From contig JALIHJ010000055.1 of NCBI GenBank assembly GCA_022984795.1, positions 1 through 64,000 of the forward strand: DNA of 64,000 bases, in the 5' to 3' direction. Each line of letters opens with the position of its first letter. The first letter of the stretch is position 1. The notes beneath the pieces are model-generated. The model saw nothing but the letters and a program-made list of their open reading frames with translations, had not been told where the DNA came from and ran no database searches. Both the position numbers and the translations under genes were made by a program. Below are positions 26,437 to 34,731 of this stretch, piece by piece. Origin of the DNA: Fabrea salina (taxonomy: Eukaryota > Ciliophora > Heterotrichea > Heterotrichida > Fabreidae).

Positions 26437-27321
26437 TTACACCTGATGAAGCTTAGATATAAGCGAGTTTTTAAGCTGGTTCATTTTAGTTTGGTAGCTT
26501 TGACTAGAGACTTTAGGAGCTTTTTTGGGCTGTAGCTTTAAAACTTGATACTGCAAGTCCTGTGTTAAGGCTTCTAGTTCTTGATTCTGAGTTTTGGTTG
26601 TTTCTAACTCGAGTTCAAAGTTCTTGATTTTTTCACTGAGTTTTTGGATTTCCCAGTCTTTGGTGTCAACCTCACACTGAAGCTTTTGGTTGTGAGTTTT
26701 AAGGTTCTTGCAAGTGGTTTCTTGAATGTCCAATTCCCACCTGAGTTCTTCAAGTTTAATTTTGCTTTCAATGTTAGCTTCTTTGGCTGAGTTAAGCTCG
26801 TTTTCTAAGAACTCAGCTTTTTCAGAGGATTCTTTTAAGTTTTGAATGCTGTTTACAGATAACTCGGTGCCCAGCACTGACTCGATTTCTTTAACTGCAC
26901 TCAGTTTGTCTTGGAAGTGCTTTTTTTCTCTGAGTAGTTCTTGTATTAACTGTTTGGAGGCTTGGAGTTCTTGGTTAAGTTTACTTTGTGTTTCCAAAGA
27001 CTCTTCAGTGACTTGTAGAGGCAATTCGATTTCCTTGGCTTCTTGGAAGTTCTTTTTAGGTGTGTTGGACAGGAAAAAGGTGTCACTAAGGTCTTCAGTA
27101 CAGTAGACTTCCTGGATTTCCAAGACTGGCTTTGTGAAGCACTCAAAGTCAAAGTAGCTTTCGTCTCCAATGAACAAAGAAGGCAGTCTTTTGGAGCGCT
27201 TAGGAACTTTTTTAAGTAAACTTTTAGGCGAAGGAATGAACTTAGTAAACAAGTCAGACTGACTTGACAAAGAGTCCTCTTCAACAACTTGAATAGGGCT
27301 GATTTCCAAAAGTGAGTTCAT
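26437..27321 (-). CDS. coiled-coil protein, unknown function
   Basis: 294 residues; not recognised. The N-terminal 100 residues are Ser/Lys/Pro-rich and look disordered (PSPKSLLKKVPKRSKRLPSL). Residues about 105-270 form a long Glu/Lys/Leu heptad coiled coil (NQELQASKQLIQELLREKK), followed by a short basic end. No signal peptide or membrane helix. The ATG at 27321 is preceded by CATAAAT. It is divergent from the TPR/RRM gene with 42 bp between start codons, so the two probably share a promoter. A cytoskeletal role would be a guess. Confidence 0.8.
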   Translation of the reverse strand: MNSLLEISPIQVVEEDSLSSQSDLFTKFIPSPKSLLKKVPKRSKRLPSLFIGDESYFDFECFTKPVLEIQEVYCTEDLSDTFFLSNTPKKNFQEAKEIELPLQVTEESLETQSKLNQELQASKQLIQELLREKKHFQDKLSAVKEIESVLGTELSVNSIQNLKESSEKAEFLENELNSAKEANIESKIKLEELRWELDIQETTCKNLKTHNQKLQCEVDTKDWEIQKLSEKIKNFELELETTKTQNQELEALTQDLQYQVLKLQPKKAPKVSSQSYQTKMNQLKNSLISKLHQV

Positions 27322-27363
27322 ATTTATGAATCCACGGTGTTACTGCATAATATGGTATAATTA

Positions 27364-28206
27364 ATGGCATCAAGTACCAGAAAAGGTCTTTACTTAAGCA
27401 AAAGACTCCAAAACTGTCTGAACGCTTCGGCCCGGGCAAGCCGCCAGTATCCAATTCCACGCCAGCAAACTCCTTACGCCTACGCAAAGATTGCCGAGTA
27501 TATTGAAAAAGACTTGCAAAAGGCCGAAACTCTCTACAGACAAGCCATAGCTGAAGGAGAACGTCCCGAGAGCGCCTTAAAAGACCTAGCAGGTGTGCTT
27601 CACCAGCAAGGCAAAACTAAAGAAGCGTGCGAGTTGCTTCAAAGCAACAGACACATGTTCGTTTCTGACGTGTCGCGCTTCGAGAACCTGCTTAAGAACC
27701 TCCAGAAGCAGATAATGCCTTCCCCTAACACATTCAACAAGTCTGTGAAGATCTCAGGTTTGGGTCTTTATGTTGACGAACTCACGGTCAGAGGTCTTTT
27801 CGAGAACCCTTCGCGAATCACTGAAATTCGCATTGACAAAGAGCAAACTCCTTACGGAGAAAACAAGTTTGCCGTGGTGAGTTTCGGAAGCCACTCAGCT
27901 GCAAGGAAGACTTTTGAGGGGTTCAGAGGGATTGAGAGGTACGGACTTCACTGGATGAACGTGCAGGGCGAAATTACTGGCGAAGTGAACATTTGGGAGA
28001 AGACCGAGTTTTCTTTGTTCTCGTCTGGAAGTGAGCACCAAAAACCTACTTACTCGGGGTACTACACATACTTCTCTGACTCCATGAAGAACGAAAGCAG
28101 TGACTTGGTTGATGAACTTTTGGAAAACTCGATCTTTAGTTACTTAAGACCCAGTCGCTTTGAAATGAGGGTTGGAGCTCTGCCTTTTGAGCCTGAAAAG
28201 AATTAA
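27364..28206 (+). CDS. TPR + RRM-like RNA-binding protein
   Basis: 280 residues. A TPR-like helical hairpin pair lies at about 38-105 (AKIAEYIEKDLQKAETLYRQA, ALKDLAGVLHQQGKTKEACELL). A compact RRM-like fold follows at about 126-205 (KISGLGLYVDELTVRGLFE, ENKFAVVSFGSHSAARKTFE). The C-terminal 75 residues are unassigned. RNP-1/RNP-2 aromatic positions are only partly kept (FAVVSF), so RNA binding is likely but unproven. Start chosen at the first ATG, directly after a TATAATTA box. Function unknown. Confidence 0.8.
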   Translation: MASSTRKGLYLSKRLQNCLNASARASRQYPIPRQQTPYAYAKIAEYIEKDLQKAETLYRQAIAEGERPESALKDLAGVLHQQGKTKEACELLQSNRHMFVSDVSRFENLLKNLQKQIMPSPNTFNKSVKISGLGLYVDELTVRGLFENPSRITEIRIDKEQTPYGENKFAVVSFGSHSAARKTFEGFRGIERYGLHWMNVQGEITGEVNIWEKTEFSLFSSGSEHQKPTYSGYYTYFSDSMKNESSDLVDELLENSIFSYLRPSRFEMRVGALPFEPEKN

Positions 28207-28223
28207 ATAATGTTGAGTTACAC

Positions 28224-28850
28224 TTAATAGTTTTGGACGGAGTTCATACCAGCTCTCTTGAGAGTTGTCCTTACGTTAGAATGGCTTCTATCTGTTTTGA
28301 AATTACTTAAGCCTTTGCTATTGATGCTTGGGAGCTTTTGTGCAGACCTGTACTCTTGTAAGTTGTTTTGGATTCTATAAAGTGTTTTGTTAGCTTCTTT
28401 AGAGTAGTTCTCAAGTTTAGACTTCAGTCTGGCGTAAGTTTCTTTTTTAATGCGGGACTGTTGAATTATTTCAGGTTTGTATTTCTGGAGTTTATTTTCT
28501 ATTGATATTGGAACATTGCTTCTGGAGTCCAAGCTTTCATACTTATTGAGATCAGAATATAAACGAGGTGAAGAATCGAAAGGAGGGATTTGTTTCTTGA
28601 AAACTGAACGTGAAGAGTTTTTGCGGAAATTACTGCTTTTGAGTCTGCTGGGCGAAAGATCTACTGAAGGATCTAAAGGAGAGATGTTTTTCTTGGAAGA
28701 TGAACGTGAAGAGTCCCTGTAGCGGATACTATTTGGAAATCTAGTTGGAGAGAGTTCTACAGGTCTTAAGTTAGAACAGTCTATTTCGCCTCTTTTTCCA
28801 ACAATAGAGCTTTTGTCTCTAAACCTTTCTCTGAAGTTAACCGATGCCAT
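28224..28850 (-). CDS. basic Ser/Arg-rich protein, unknown function
   Basis: 208 residues; not recognised. The N-terminal half has imperfect repeats of the type SPxRxxxSxxRxxSSRSxxKKxIxPxDxS (around 28-55 and 60-90). The C-terminal half is Lys-rich and helical (KKETYARLKSKLENYSKEA, about 136-165) and may be a short coiled coil. No membrane or signal segments. It converges on the TPR/RRM gene with 17 bp between stops. It could be a disordered cytoskeletal or ciliary protein; that is inference. Confidence 0.7.
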   Translation of the reverse strand: MASVNFRERFRDKSSIVGKRGEIDCSNLRPVELSPTRFPNSIRYRDSSRSSSKKNISPLDPSVDLSPSRLKSSNFRKNSSRSVFKKQIPPFDSSPRLYSDLNKYESLDSRSNVPISIENKLQKYKPEIIQQSRIKKETYARLKSKLENYSKEANKTLYRIQNNLQEYRSAQKLPSINSKGLSNFKTDRSHSNVRTTLKRAGMNSVQNY

Positions 28851-28897
28851 TCGATTATTGTTAAAACCTTTTATTCAAGGCTAGCCAATTAATTGAA

Positions 28898-30451
28898 TTA
28901 GTTCCTGAAACTTGGTTGCCCAGTAGAAGCCATGAGTCTCCACCACATCATGTCCCCGTCTATGTCAACTCTTCTCTGTCCACTCTTGGAGTCTTTTCCT
29001 TCACTAGTGTTAACTAAGTAGTCTATTGGAATGTATGCAGTCCTTCCTCCCACTGTTCCCACTGTAAACCCTGTGAACCCAGCAAACAGTCCATGCACTG
29101 CAGCTTGTGAAAGTGTAGCGCACAGAACTTTGTCGTAGGAGTTAGCTGGGACTGATCTAATCATATAAGTAGGGTCAATGTACTTCAAAGTCACTTCGAT
29201 TCCAGCAGACCTGCAGTACTCAGGAATGCCTTTCTTTAAGTGTGCACCAATGTCGTAAAGCACAGGGTTCCCCGAAGCGTCCTTGCCTGAAGACTCCAGA
29301 ACTTGGTCTCGGCAAGCTGAAGCTGACCCCTCAGCTACAACTAATACAGCGTGCTTTTTGTAACGGAGTCTTCCAACTATGTACTCATAAAGTCCGTTAG
29401 GCCCAGAAAGTTCAAATTCAGACTCAGGTATAAGGCACACGTTCACGTTGCGGTTAGCTGTAGCTGACTGCAGAGCAATGAAGCCACTGCTTCTGCCCAT
29501 AAGTTTGACTAAGCCTATTCCGTTGTTGATGCTGTTAGCTTCTACGTTAGCAGAGTTGATGGCGCGTTGGGCTTCTTCAACAGCAGTTTCAAACCCGAAC
29601 GACTTGTCTATAATAGGAATGTCGTTGTCAATAGTTTTAGGAATGCCAGCAATGAAGCAAGGATAGTTCCTTTGCTCAAGTTCTTTGACTATTTGCATAA
29701 TCCCTAAGTGGGTGCCATCCCCTCCTACTATATACAGTTGGTTGAAACTTTGGGAAACAATTCCTGTACAAATTTTATCTAGGTCCCAGCCCCCTCTAGA
29801 GGTCTTTAAAAAGGTCCCTCCTAAGGTGTGCAAGTCTTTAACTTCTTCAGGAATCAACTTTACACAGCAACCAGGCGTGTAGAACCCTGCAAAGCCGTTA
29901 GTGATTCCATAAACTTCTTCAGTTCCGTAGTTGTAGTGCAAAGACATAACTATTTCCCGAATCACTACGTTCATTCCGGGGCAGAGTCCCCCTGCAGTGA
30001 CAATGCCTGCTTTGACTCTTTTGGGGTCCATGACTATTTCTTTTCTAGGACCTGCTTTCACAAACATAACTTTGGCTTGACAGTCCCCTTCTGTCCAAAT
30101 AATTGAGTCTGCCAGTACAAACTTCTGAGTCGTGTCGAACAAGTGTTCTGGCAAAAAGTTCTGCCCACTAGTTACATCGCACTTTACACCTTCGCCAAGC
30201 ATAGGGTTGACAAGTACTTTTCCGTAAGGCGCAGAAAGGGTCTTAGGGGGCTTCAAGCCCCTAGTAGTGCTTTTGTCAATTGAGATTTGTTCAGGAGTGG
30301 CTTCTCCTAAGCTGCCAAGCCAGGTTTTTCTGCGTTTTTCGCGGATTCTTGTGGACTTTTTCTGGGTTTTATAGCGGTAGTAGAAAAAGGTAACGAAAGT
30401 TGCTATTCCGAAACTGAGTTCCAGGCCCTGTACAAGTTTGTCTTTTTCCAT
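28898..30451 (-). CDS. 6-phosphofructokinase, plant-like ATP-type, with N-terminal membrane anchor
   Basis: 517 residues. Glycolytic phosphorylation of fructose 6-phosphate. Seen: nucleotide loop GIVTAGGLCPGMNVVIREIV (about 150-170), YIVGGDGTHLG (about 243-253), GIPKTIDNDIPIIDKSFGF (about 270-290) with the catalytic PKTIDND segment, and LMGRSSGFIALQ (about 315). The GGDGT motif (Gly rather than Asp after GGD) fits ATP rather than pyrophosphate as donor in this family, as in plant ATP-PFKs; the Lys before TIDND is the plant-like state. Unusual: residues 10-27 (ELSFGIATFVTFFYYRY) form a membrane helix or targeting segment ahead of a basic stretch. Its ATG begins one base after the stop of the PAP2 gene (TAA A ATG). 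Confidence 0.92.
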   Translation of the reverse strand: MEKDKLVQGLELSFGIATFVTFFYYRYKTQKKSTRIREKRRKTWLGSLGEATPEQISIDKSTTRGLKPPKTLSAPYGKVLVNPMLGEGVKCDVTSGQNFLPEHLFDTTQKFVLADSIIWTEGDCQAKVMFVKAGPRKEIVMDPKRVKAGIVTAGGLCPGMNVVIREIVMSLHYNYGTEEVYGITNGFAGFYTPGCCVKLIPEEVKDLHTLGGTFLKTSRGGWDLDKICTGIVSQSFNQLYIVGGDGTHLGIMQIVKELEQRNYPCFIAGIPKTIDNDIPIIDKSFGFETAVEEAQRAINSANVEANSINNGIGLVKLMGRSSGFIALQSATANRNVNVCLIPESEFELSGPNGLYEYIVGRLRYKKHAVLVVAEGSASACRDQVLESSGKDASGNPVLYDIGAHLKKGIPEYCRSAGIEVTLKYIDPTYMIRSVPANSYDKVLCATLSQAAVHGLFAGFTGFTVGTVGGRTAYIPIDYLVNTSEGKDSKSGQRRVDIDGDMMWWRLMASTGQPSFRN

Positions 30452-30452
30452 T

Positions 30453-31547
30453 TTAGTTTAAAATTAAAGAATGTGCTGGCTTTGTGTGTGGTTCTCCAAA
30501 AGTTTTGTGAACTAAAATCGGACCGATGTACCCTGCAAAGAACCCTGCTAAGCACCTTAAGAATATCAAAGGAATCGCCAACCAAAGCGACTCGAAAAAA
30601 ATCAACAAAGCCCTGTCTGCAACTAAAAAAACCCCTCCACCCAGCACTAGGTACAACACCGACACTAAAAACACCTTAAAGCTCATTCTGGGCAAATTCA
30701 ACAAGTCCAACAAGTAGTAGCCAACCATAAACCCAGCCACTACAACTACTACTAAACTATCAAAAAAGTTTTTTTTCTTTGCCCTTTCTAGGTCAAGTTT
30801 GCCTTTACAGTGTTCTGAAAAGTTAGTGTTCCACTCATCTTGCCACTCATAGTCATGAAAGAAAAAAACCAGAAATGAAGCACCCAGCACTCCAAAACAA
30901 ATCACCTGAGAAACTACCAAAGACCCCTTTCTTCTAGGGAACTCCCTTAGTGCTTTAGAAACCCCACTTAGCAAAAGCACTCCTGCCAAAAGCATTCCGT
31001 AAACCACACTGAGAACCAAGTCGAAATAATAATGCGAGCCTAAGTACACCCTGTTAAAGGCTGCAAGCACCAGTCCCAGTACTAAAACAAGGGACTTCAA
31101 AACCTTGTAGCTCCCCCTCATGACCCATAACCAACCTATGCTGAAAATAAAAGCTGAGGCGCTAAGAGCATGGCCTGAAGGAGTAGAAAATCCGTCATAG
31201 CACTCCATACCAATTACTTCTTCGAACTTCCAAAAAGGACGTGGGTTGTTTGTAACTAGTTTCATCAAACTAGCTACTCCTGAAGCAAAAAGCCCCGAAA
31301 ACACTCCTACAACTCCGTAGAACCTATTTGATAGTATGTACAAAAATAACCCTATTGCTACAAAGACCCCTGCCGTCAGGTCAGCTATGTACAAAACTAT
31401 TGTGTCTGAAATGTCAGTGCTCATTTTCTGGAGTTCTATAGTGAGTTCTGCAGAACTTTTGTCTAGTTGTTCTTTGTACTTCATCTGAGTGAATGTTCCA
31501 ACTACTGATAACACCAAACTCACTATCAGAAACACCCACTGATTCAT
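30453..31547 (-). CDS. PAP2-family membrane phosphatase
   Basis: 364 residues with about eight membrane helices. The three PAP2 signature parts are present: KLVTNNPRP (about 97-105), PSGHALSAS (about 124-132) and FNRVYLGSHYYFD (about 167-180). They hold the family's active-site Lys/Arg, His and Arg/His/Asp. Substrates in this family are lipid phosphates, glucose 6-phosphate or dolichyl pyrophosphate; which one applies here cannot be said. The spacing after the catalytic core and the long C-terminal helical part resemble glucose-6-phosphatase-sized members. It sits in a minus-strand run with the Frag1-like gene (10-bp spacer) and the PFK gene (1-bp spacer). Confidence 0.85.
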   Translation of the reverse strand: MNQWVFLIVSLVLSVVGTFTQMKYKEQLDKSSAELTIELQKMSTDISDTIVLYIADLTAGVFVAIGLFLYILSNRFYGVVGVFSGLFASGVASLMKLVTNNPRPFWKFEEVIGMECYDGFSTPSGHALSASAFIFSIGWLWVMRGSYKVLKSLVLVLGLVLAAFNRVYLGSHYYFDLVLSVVYGMLLAGVLLLSGVSKALREFPRRKGSLVVSQVICFGVLGASFLVFFFHDYEWQDEWNTNFSEHCKGKLDLERAKKKNFFDSLVVVVVAGFMVGYYLLDLLNLPRMSFKVFLVSVLYLVLGGGVFLVADRALLIFFESLWLAIPLIFLRCLAGFFAGYIGPILVHKTFGEPHTKPAHSLILN

Positions 31548-31557
31548 TAATTATAAT

Positions 31558-32262
31558 TTAAGAAAGAAATTGAATCTTCATTGGTGCGAAGCTGCGGGAG
31601 TATGTATACGGAGTGAAGCAGCCCATCAAAATAACACACCACTCAGAGTAAGCTTGGTAGTTCATATTGAAGAACCAGTTAGGCTCAGAAAAAACTTCGT
31701 GTGCCCACTGCAGAATGTTTACAAATAGCACTGTCAAGCCCACTGCAAGGTACTTCTTTAAAAACTCCACTGCAGCAGTTTGACTCTTAGTAAAATTAAA
31801 GTTGTCCAAGCAGCCCATTGTTAGGTAAATCCAACCTAAACAGCAACTAACTACACAAAGCACAATCCAAAAGTGAAACCTTTCAAGAGGCACTAAGTTA
31901 GAAGTGTTGGCTTCGTCTATGATGCTAATCAAAGGCATTCCTACCGAAACTAAACAACTCAGCCCAATGTAAGCAAGGTTTTGCGTCTCAGAAAAAAAGT
32001 AGTTGAAGTTAGCATAAGCAGTCATAAAGAAGAAACTTAAGAAAGCTCCTGCTAAAGTCATTGTAAAGTTGAAGAGCCTGTCGTGTCCTCTAAAACAGGC
32101 TAGATAGCTGACGGTAGGCTTAAAATCCACACAGTTAAAAGTGCTATTGCAGCTCCAAGCAACGTTTACAGCTATCAAACCAACTACTAAGAAGCCTCCT
32201 GCCAGACAAACCTTGCTTCCTTTTATTTCTAAGTGTGAGGAGTCTTTTCTGTGCTTGACCAT
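31558..32262 (-). CDS. six-helix membrane protein, Frag1/DRAM/Sfk1-like
   Basis: About 234 residues from the ATG at 32262 (MVKHRKDSS); the open frame extends upstream only into the divergent gene. Six predicted helices. A first-loop PTVSYLACF segment, a buried helix with WAHEVF, and AYSEWCVILM in the last helices resemble the Frag1/DRAM/Sfk1 superfamily (PGAP2, DRAM, TMEM150). That family assignment is moderate. Role unknown. It shares a 12-bp promoter with the mitochondrial carrier gene. Confidence 0.6.
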   Translation of the reverse strand: MVKHRKDSSHLEIKGSKVCLAGGFLVVGLIAVNVAWSCNSTFNCVDFKPTVSYLACFRGHDRLFNFTMTLAGAFLSFFFMTAYANFNYFFSETQNLAYIGLSCLVSVGMPLISIIDEANTSNLVPLERFHFWIVLCVVSCCLGWIYLTMGCLDNFNFTKSQTAAVEFLKKYLAVGLTVLFVNILQWAHEVFSEPNWFFNMNYQAYSEWCVILMGCFTPYTYSRSFAPMKIQFLS

Positions 32263-32274
32263 ATTTATAAAAGT
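32263..32274. promoter_or_regulatory. 12-bp bidirectional promoter (atttataaaagt)
   Basis: All the DNA between two divergent start codons (minus ATG 32262-32260, plus ATG 32275-32277). It contains one TATA-like core, TTTATAAA on the minus strand and TTTATAAAAG on the plus strand. Both proteins are well-formed from these ATGs, so initiation for at least one gene must lie within a few bases of, or inside, the neighbour's coding sequence. Confidence 0.7.
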
Positions 32275-33162
32275 ATGGGAGAGCAATACCCAGTGTTGGT
32301 TACTTCGATATCTTCAATAATCTCAGGAAGTATATCCAGGCTAATAGTACACCCTCTAGACACCATTAAAGCAAAACTCCAAATTCAACAGGGCACCCAG
32401 TTTCCCCAGTTCAGCAACATCCGGTCGTGTGTAACTAAGACTTTCGCTGAAGAAGGAACTAAAGGACTGTACAGGGGCCTTACTGCTTCTGTAGTAGGTT
32501 CTATTCCTTCAGTGTGCATTTACTTGACTAGCTATGAAATTGCTAAGCAACACTTGCTCCAGTACGAAGTAGTTCAAAAAAGTCCTTTTTTGGCTTTTCT
32601 GTCAGCTGGGATGTTTGCTGAAACTATGGCTTGTACTATCTTTGTGCCAGTAGACGTCATTAAAGAAAGACTCCAAGTCCAGTCCAACCTTAAGATTTAC
32701 AACTACTCTGGGGGGTGGGACGCCCTTAAAACCATTGGCCGCACTGAAGGCATTAGAGGGATTTACAAGGCTTACGGAGCTACTATTGCCTCGTTCGGTC
32801 CTTTTTCTGCACTTTACTTTATGTTTTACGAGCAGTTCAAAAGACTGTCTGTAGGCACTGCTAAAGAAATAGACTTCTGGCCTAGTTTGCTGTGTTCTGC
32901 AACCGCTGGGTCCTTGGCAGCCTGGGTCACTAACCCTTTAGACATGGCCAAAGTCAGAATGCAAGTAGTTAGGGCTTCAAAAGGCCACTCTAAGTTTGCT
33001 TACAAAAGTATGTTCCACGGAATAGGACTTATCTACAAAGAAGAAGGCTTCAGAGCGCTCTTCCAGGGATCTTTGGCCCGTATAATGTTCCATACGCCCA
33101 ACACTGCAATCATTATGAGCATCACAGAGTACGTGCGCAGAATCGTCGAAGAATTTATTTAG
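32275..33162 (+). CDS. mitochondrial carrier (SLC25) family transporter
   Basis: 295 residues from the ATG at 32275. Three tandem repeats of two helices carry the PxDxxK signatures HPLDTIKAKLQIQ, VPVDVIKERLQVQ and NPLDMAKVRMQVV, each followed by the typical loop (GTKGLYRGL, GIRGIYKAYGA, GFRALFQGS). It should exchange small metabolites across the inner mitochondrial membrane; the substrate is not identified, though it is roughly of the S-adenosylmethionine/iron carrier-like length. The next gene starts 8 bp after its stop. Confidence 0.92.
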   Translation: MGEQYPVLVTSISSIISGSISRLIVHPLDTIKAKLQIQQGTQFPQFSNIRSCVTKTFAEEGTKGLYRGLTASVVGSIPSVCIYLTSYEIAKQHLLQYEVVQKSPFLAFLSAGMFAETMACTIFVPVDVIKERLQVQSNLKIYNYSGGWDALKTIGRTEGIRGIYKAYGATIASFGPFSALYFMFYEQFKRLSVGTAKEIDFWPSLLCSATAGSLAAWVTNPLDMAKVRMQVVRASKGHSKFAYKSMFHGIGLIYKEEGFRALFQGSLARIMFHTPNTAIIMSITEYVRRIVEEFI

Positions 33163-33170
33163 TATATAAA
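33163..33170 (+). promoter_or_regulatory. TATATAAA box wedged between stop and start codons
   Basis: The 8-bp spacer TATATAAA lies exactly between TAG (33160-33162) and ATG (33171). With TATAAAA at 54039-54045 this is the clearest example of the start-proximal TATA-like element seen across the window. Confidence 0.6.
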
Positions 33171-33560
33171 ATGGAAAATGGCGCGGAAGAACTTAGCCAA
33201 GTAGCTAAGCAGTCCAAAACGCAAGAGGGAGAAGTTCCCACTCAGCTAGTTGAAGAAGAAACCAACGAGCTTAACGACCCTTCTCTAGCCTTTCCCTTAG
33301 CAAGGGTCAAAAAGCTTATGCAAGCTGCTTCTCCCCACTCTATTCGTTCTGACTCGCTCAACTTAGTAACTCAAGCCACAGAGCTCTTCATCAAAGACTT
33401 AGTTACTAAAGCCTTCGGCTACACTCAAATAGGTAAGCGCAAAACTGTTAACATTGACGACTTACTAGAAGTAGTTAAGGCTTACTCAAACTTAGCCTTT
33501 CTGCAAGAAGCCAAAATCCACAGCTCTGAAAAAATGCAAGTAGAAGAATTAGACAATTAA
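33171..33560 (+). CDS. histone-fold protein of the NF-YC / Dpb3-Dpb4 / CHRAC type
   Basis: 129 residues. The acidic N-terminal 40 residues look disordered. A histone fold follows at about 41-113: FPLARVKKLMQAA, IRSDSLNLVTQATELFIKDL, then KRKTVNIDDLLEVV. The FPLARVK start and KRKTV..DDL end are typical of NF-YC, POLE4/DPB3 and CHRAC1 subunits, which pair with an NF-YB/POLE3-type partner on DNA. Which complex it serves is not decidable. Its stop overlaps the stop of the convergent LNR gene in a shared TTAA. Confidence 0.8.
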   Translation: MENGAEELSQVAKQSKTQEGEVPTQLVEEETNELNDPSLAFPLARVKKLMQAASPHSIRSDSLNLVTQATELFIKDLVTKAFGYTQIGKRKTVNIDDLLEVVKAYSNLAFLQEAKIHSSEKMQVEELDN

Positions 33561-34714
33561 GGTGGCGGAGGCAAAGATCTGGGTTCAGGCTCTTCTGGTT
33601 CTTCTTCAAAAGGGTCGATGTCAGCTAGAGCCGCCCCTTTAACTGTGGAGTCCACCCTCCGCGTTTTTAAGTTGATTCCAAAAAAGAAGTTAACCACCTG
33701 AACTACTGCTACCAAAGCAAACAGTATAAAGATTGATAAGTAAATGAAACGCGGAATAATGTAGTCGTCGGTTCTGTCGTCTTCTTTTTGCTCTTGGTCT
33801 CTTTTGGTAGGCGCAAAAGCCACTATGATAAAAGTAACTACAGGCAGCAGCACCCCTATCACCAAAAACAACAGAAACACCGGAGTTGCTGCGCCTATTA
33901 TACAAACTAAAACTCCTAAAAACAAAGCTAGTATCACTAAAAACACTCCTAACCCTACTCCAGCTACTCTTCCGTAGTTGTCAGGTTCGTATTCTGTTTC
34001 AGTGGTGTTTTTTTCTCTGATAATGTAAGTAGTGGGTGTTAGTCTTCTTAAGTAACAGTCGCCTTTGTCAAACCCACAGTCTTGGTTGTTGCATTCTGTC
34101 TGGCAAACTCCGTCTCCCACCATAGAAGCACTGCACCCTCTGCTTTGGCACTTGCTAACGCAGTCTCCCAAATCAAACTCACAAGCTTGGTTGTCACAGG
34201 CTTCTTCACACACTCCGTTTCCTAGGTTCGAAATATTGCACCCTTCAGAGCACTCCTCCCCACAGTCCCCAGAGTCCCAGCCACAATTTGAATTCAAACA
34301 CTCTGTTTGGCAAGTCCCGTCTCCTAAATAAGTGTTGAAACACCCCTCGCTGCAGGTTTTGCAGTCCTCCCCGTCAAACTCGCAGCTTTCATTGTTGCAG
34401 GCTTCTTCACAGACTCCGTTGTTTTTGTAGGAGTTAAGACACCCCTCAGAGCACTCTTGTGAAGAGCAGTCGCCTGCATCGTACTCACAAGCTTCATTGT
34501 AACAAGGTTGATCGCAGATAGTGTTGTTTTTAAAAGAATTCAAACACCCTTTGGAACACTCCTGTGAAGAACAGTCCCCTCCGTCGTAGTTGCAGGCTTC
34601 AGTGTAGCATTCAGTGTCGCAGTTGCTGTCTCCTTGTTTAGCTAAGCACTCTTCACTGCACTCTTGCGAAAAAACAAAACCTACAAGCACTATGTATAAA
34701 GCCGCCAACTTCAT
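33557..34714 (-). CDS. surface protein with six Lin-12/Notch (LNR) repeats and membrane helices
   Basis: 385 residues from the ATG at 34714, chosen because it gives a signal peptide (MKLAALYIVLVGFVFS); longer in-frame starts lie inside the upstream MFS gene. Six LNR modules follow (about 17-215), each CSEGC-x-GDGxC-xxxC-xxxxCxFDxGDC; the Asp residues that bind Ca2+ in Notch LNRs are kept. After a 40-residue spacer come two or three hydrophobic helices (about 230-290), a charged cytosolic loop and a final helix (about 310-335), ending in an acidic, Pro-rich tail. LNR arrays without Notch-type EGF or ankyrin parts are known in protists; ligand unknown. Confidence 0.85.
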   Translation of the reverse strand: MKLAALYIVLVGFVFSQECSEECLAKQGDSNCDTECYTEACNYDGGDCSSQECSKGCLNSFKNNTICDQPCYNEACEYDAGDCSSQECSEGCLNSYKNNGVCEEACNNESCEFDGEDCKTCSEGCFNTYLGDGTCQTECLNSNCGWDSGDCGEECSEGCNISNLGNGVCEEACDNQACEFDLGDCVSKCQSRGCSASMVGDGVCQTECNNQDCGFDKGDCYLRRLTPTTYIIREKNTTETEYEPDNYGRVAGVGLGVFLVILALFLGVLVCIIGAATPVFLLFLVIGVLLPVVTFIIVAFAPTKRDQEQKEDDRTDDYIIPRFIYLSIFILFALVAVVQVVNFFFGINLKTRRVDSTVKGAALADIDPFEEEPEEPEPRSLPPPP

Positions 34715-34731
34715 AATTATATTAATGTTCT

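Noticed and set aside
28898-32262. Bacterial-style operon of PFK, PAP2 and Frag1-like genes
   Set aside because: Tight spacing is general in this genome and the functions are unrelated; no Shine-Dalgarno or other bacterial signal is expected or seen.
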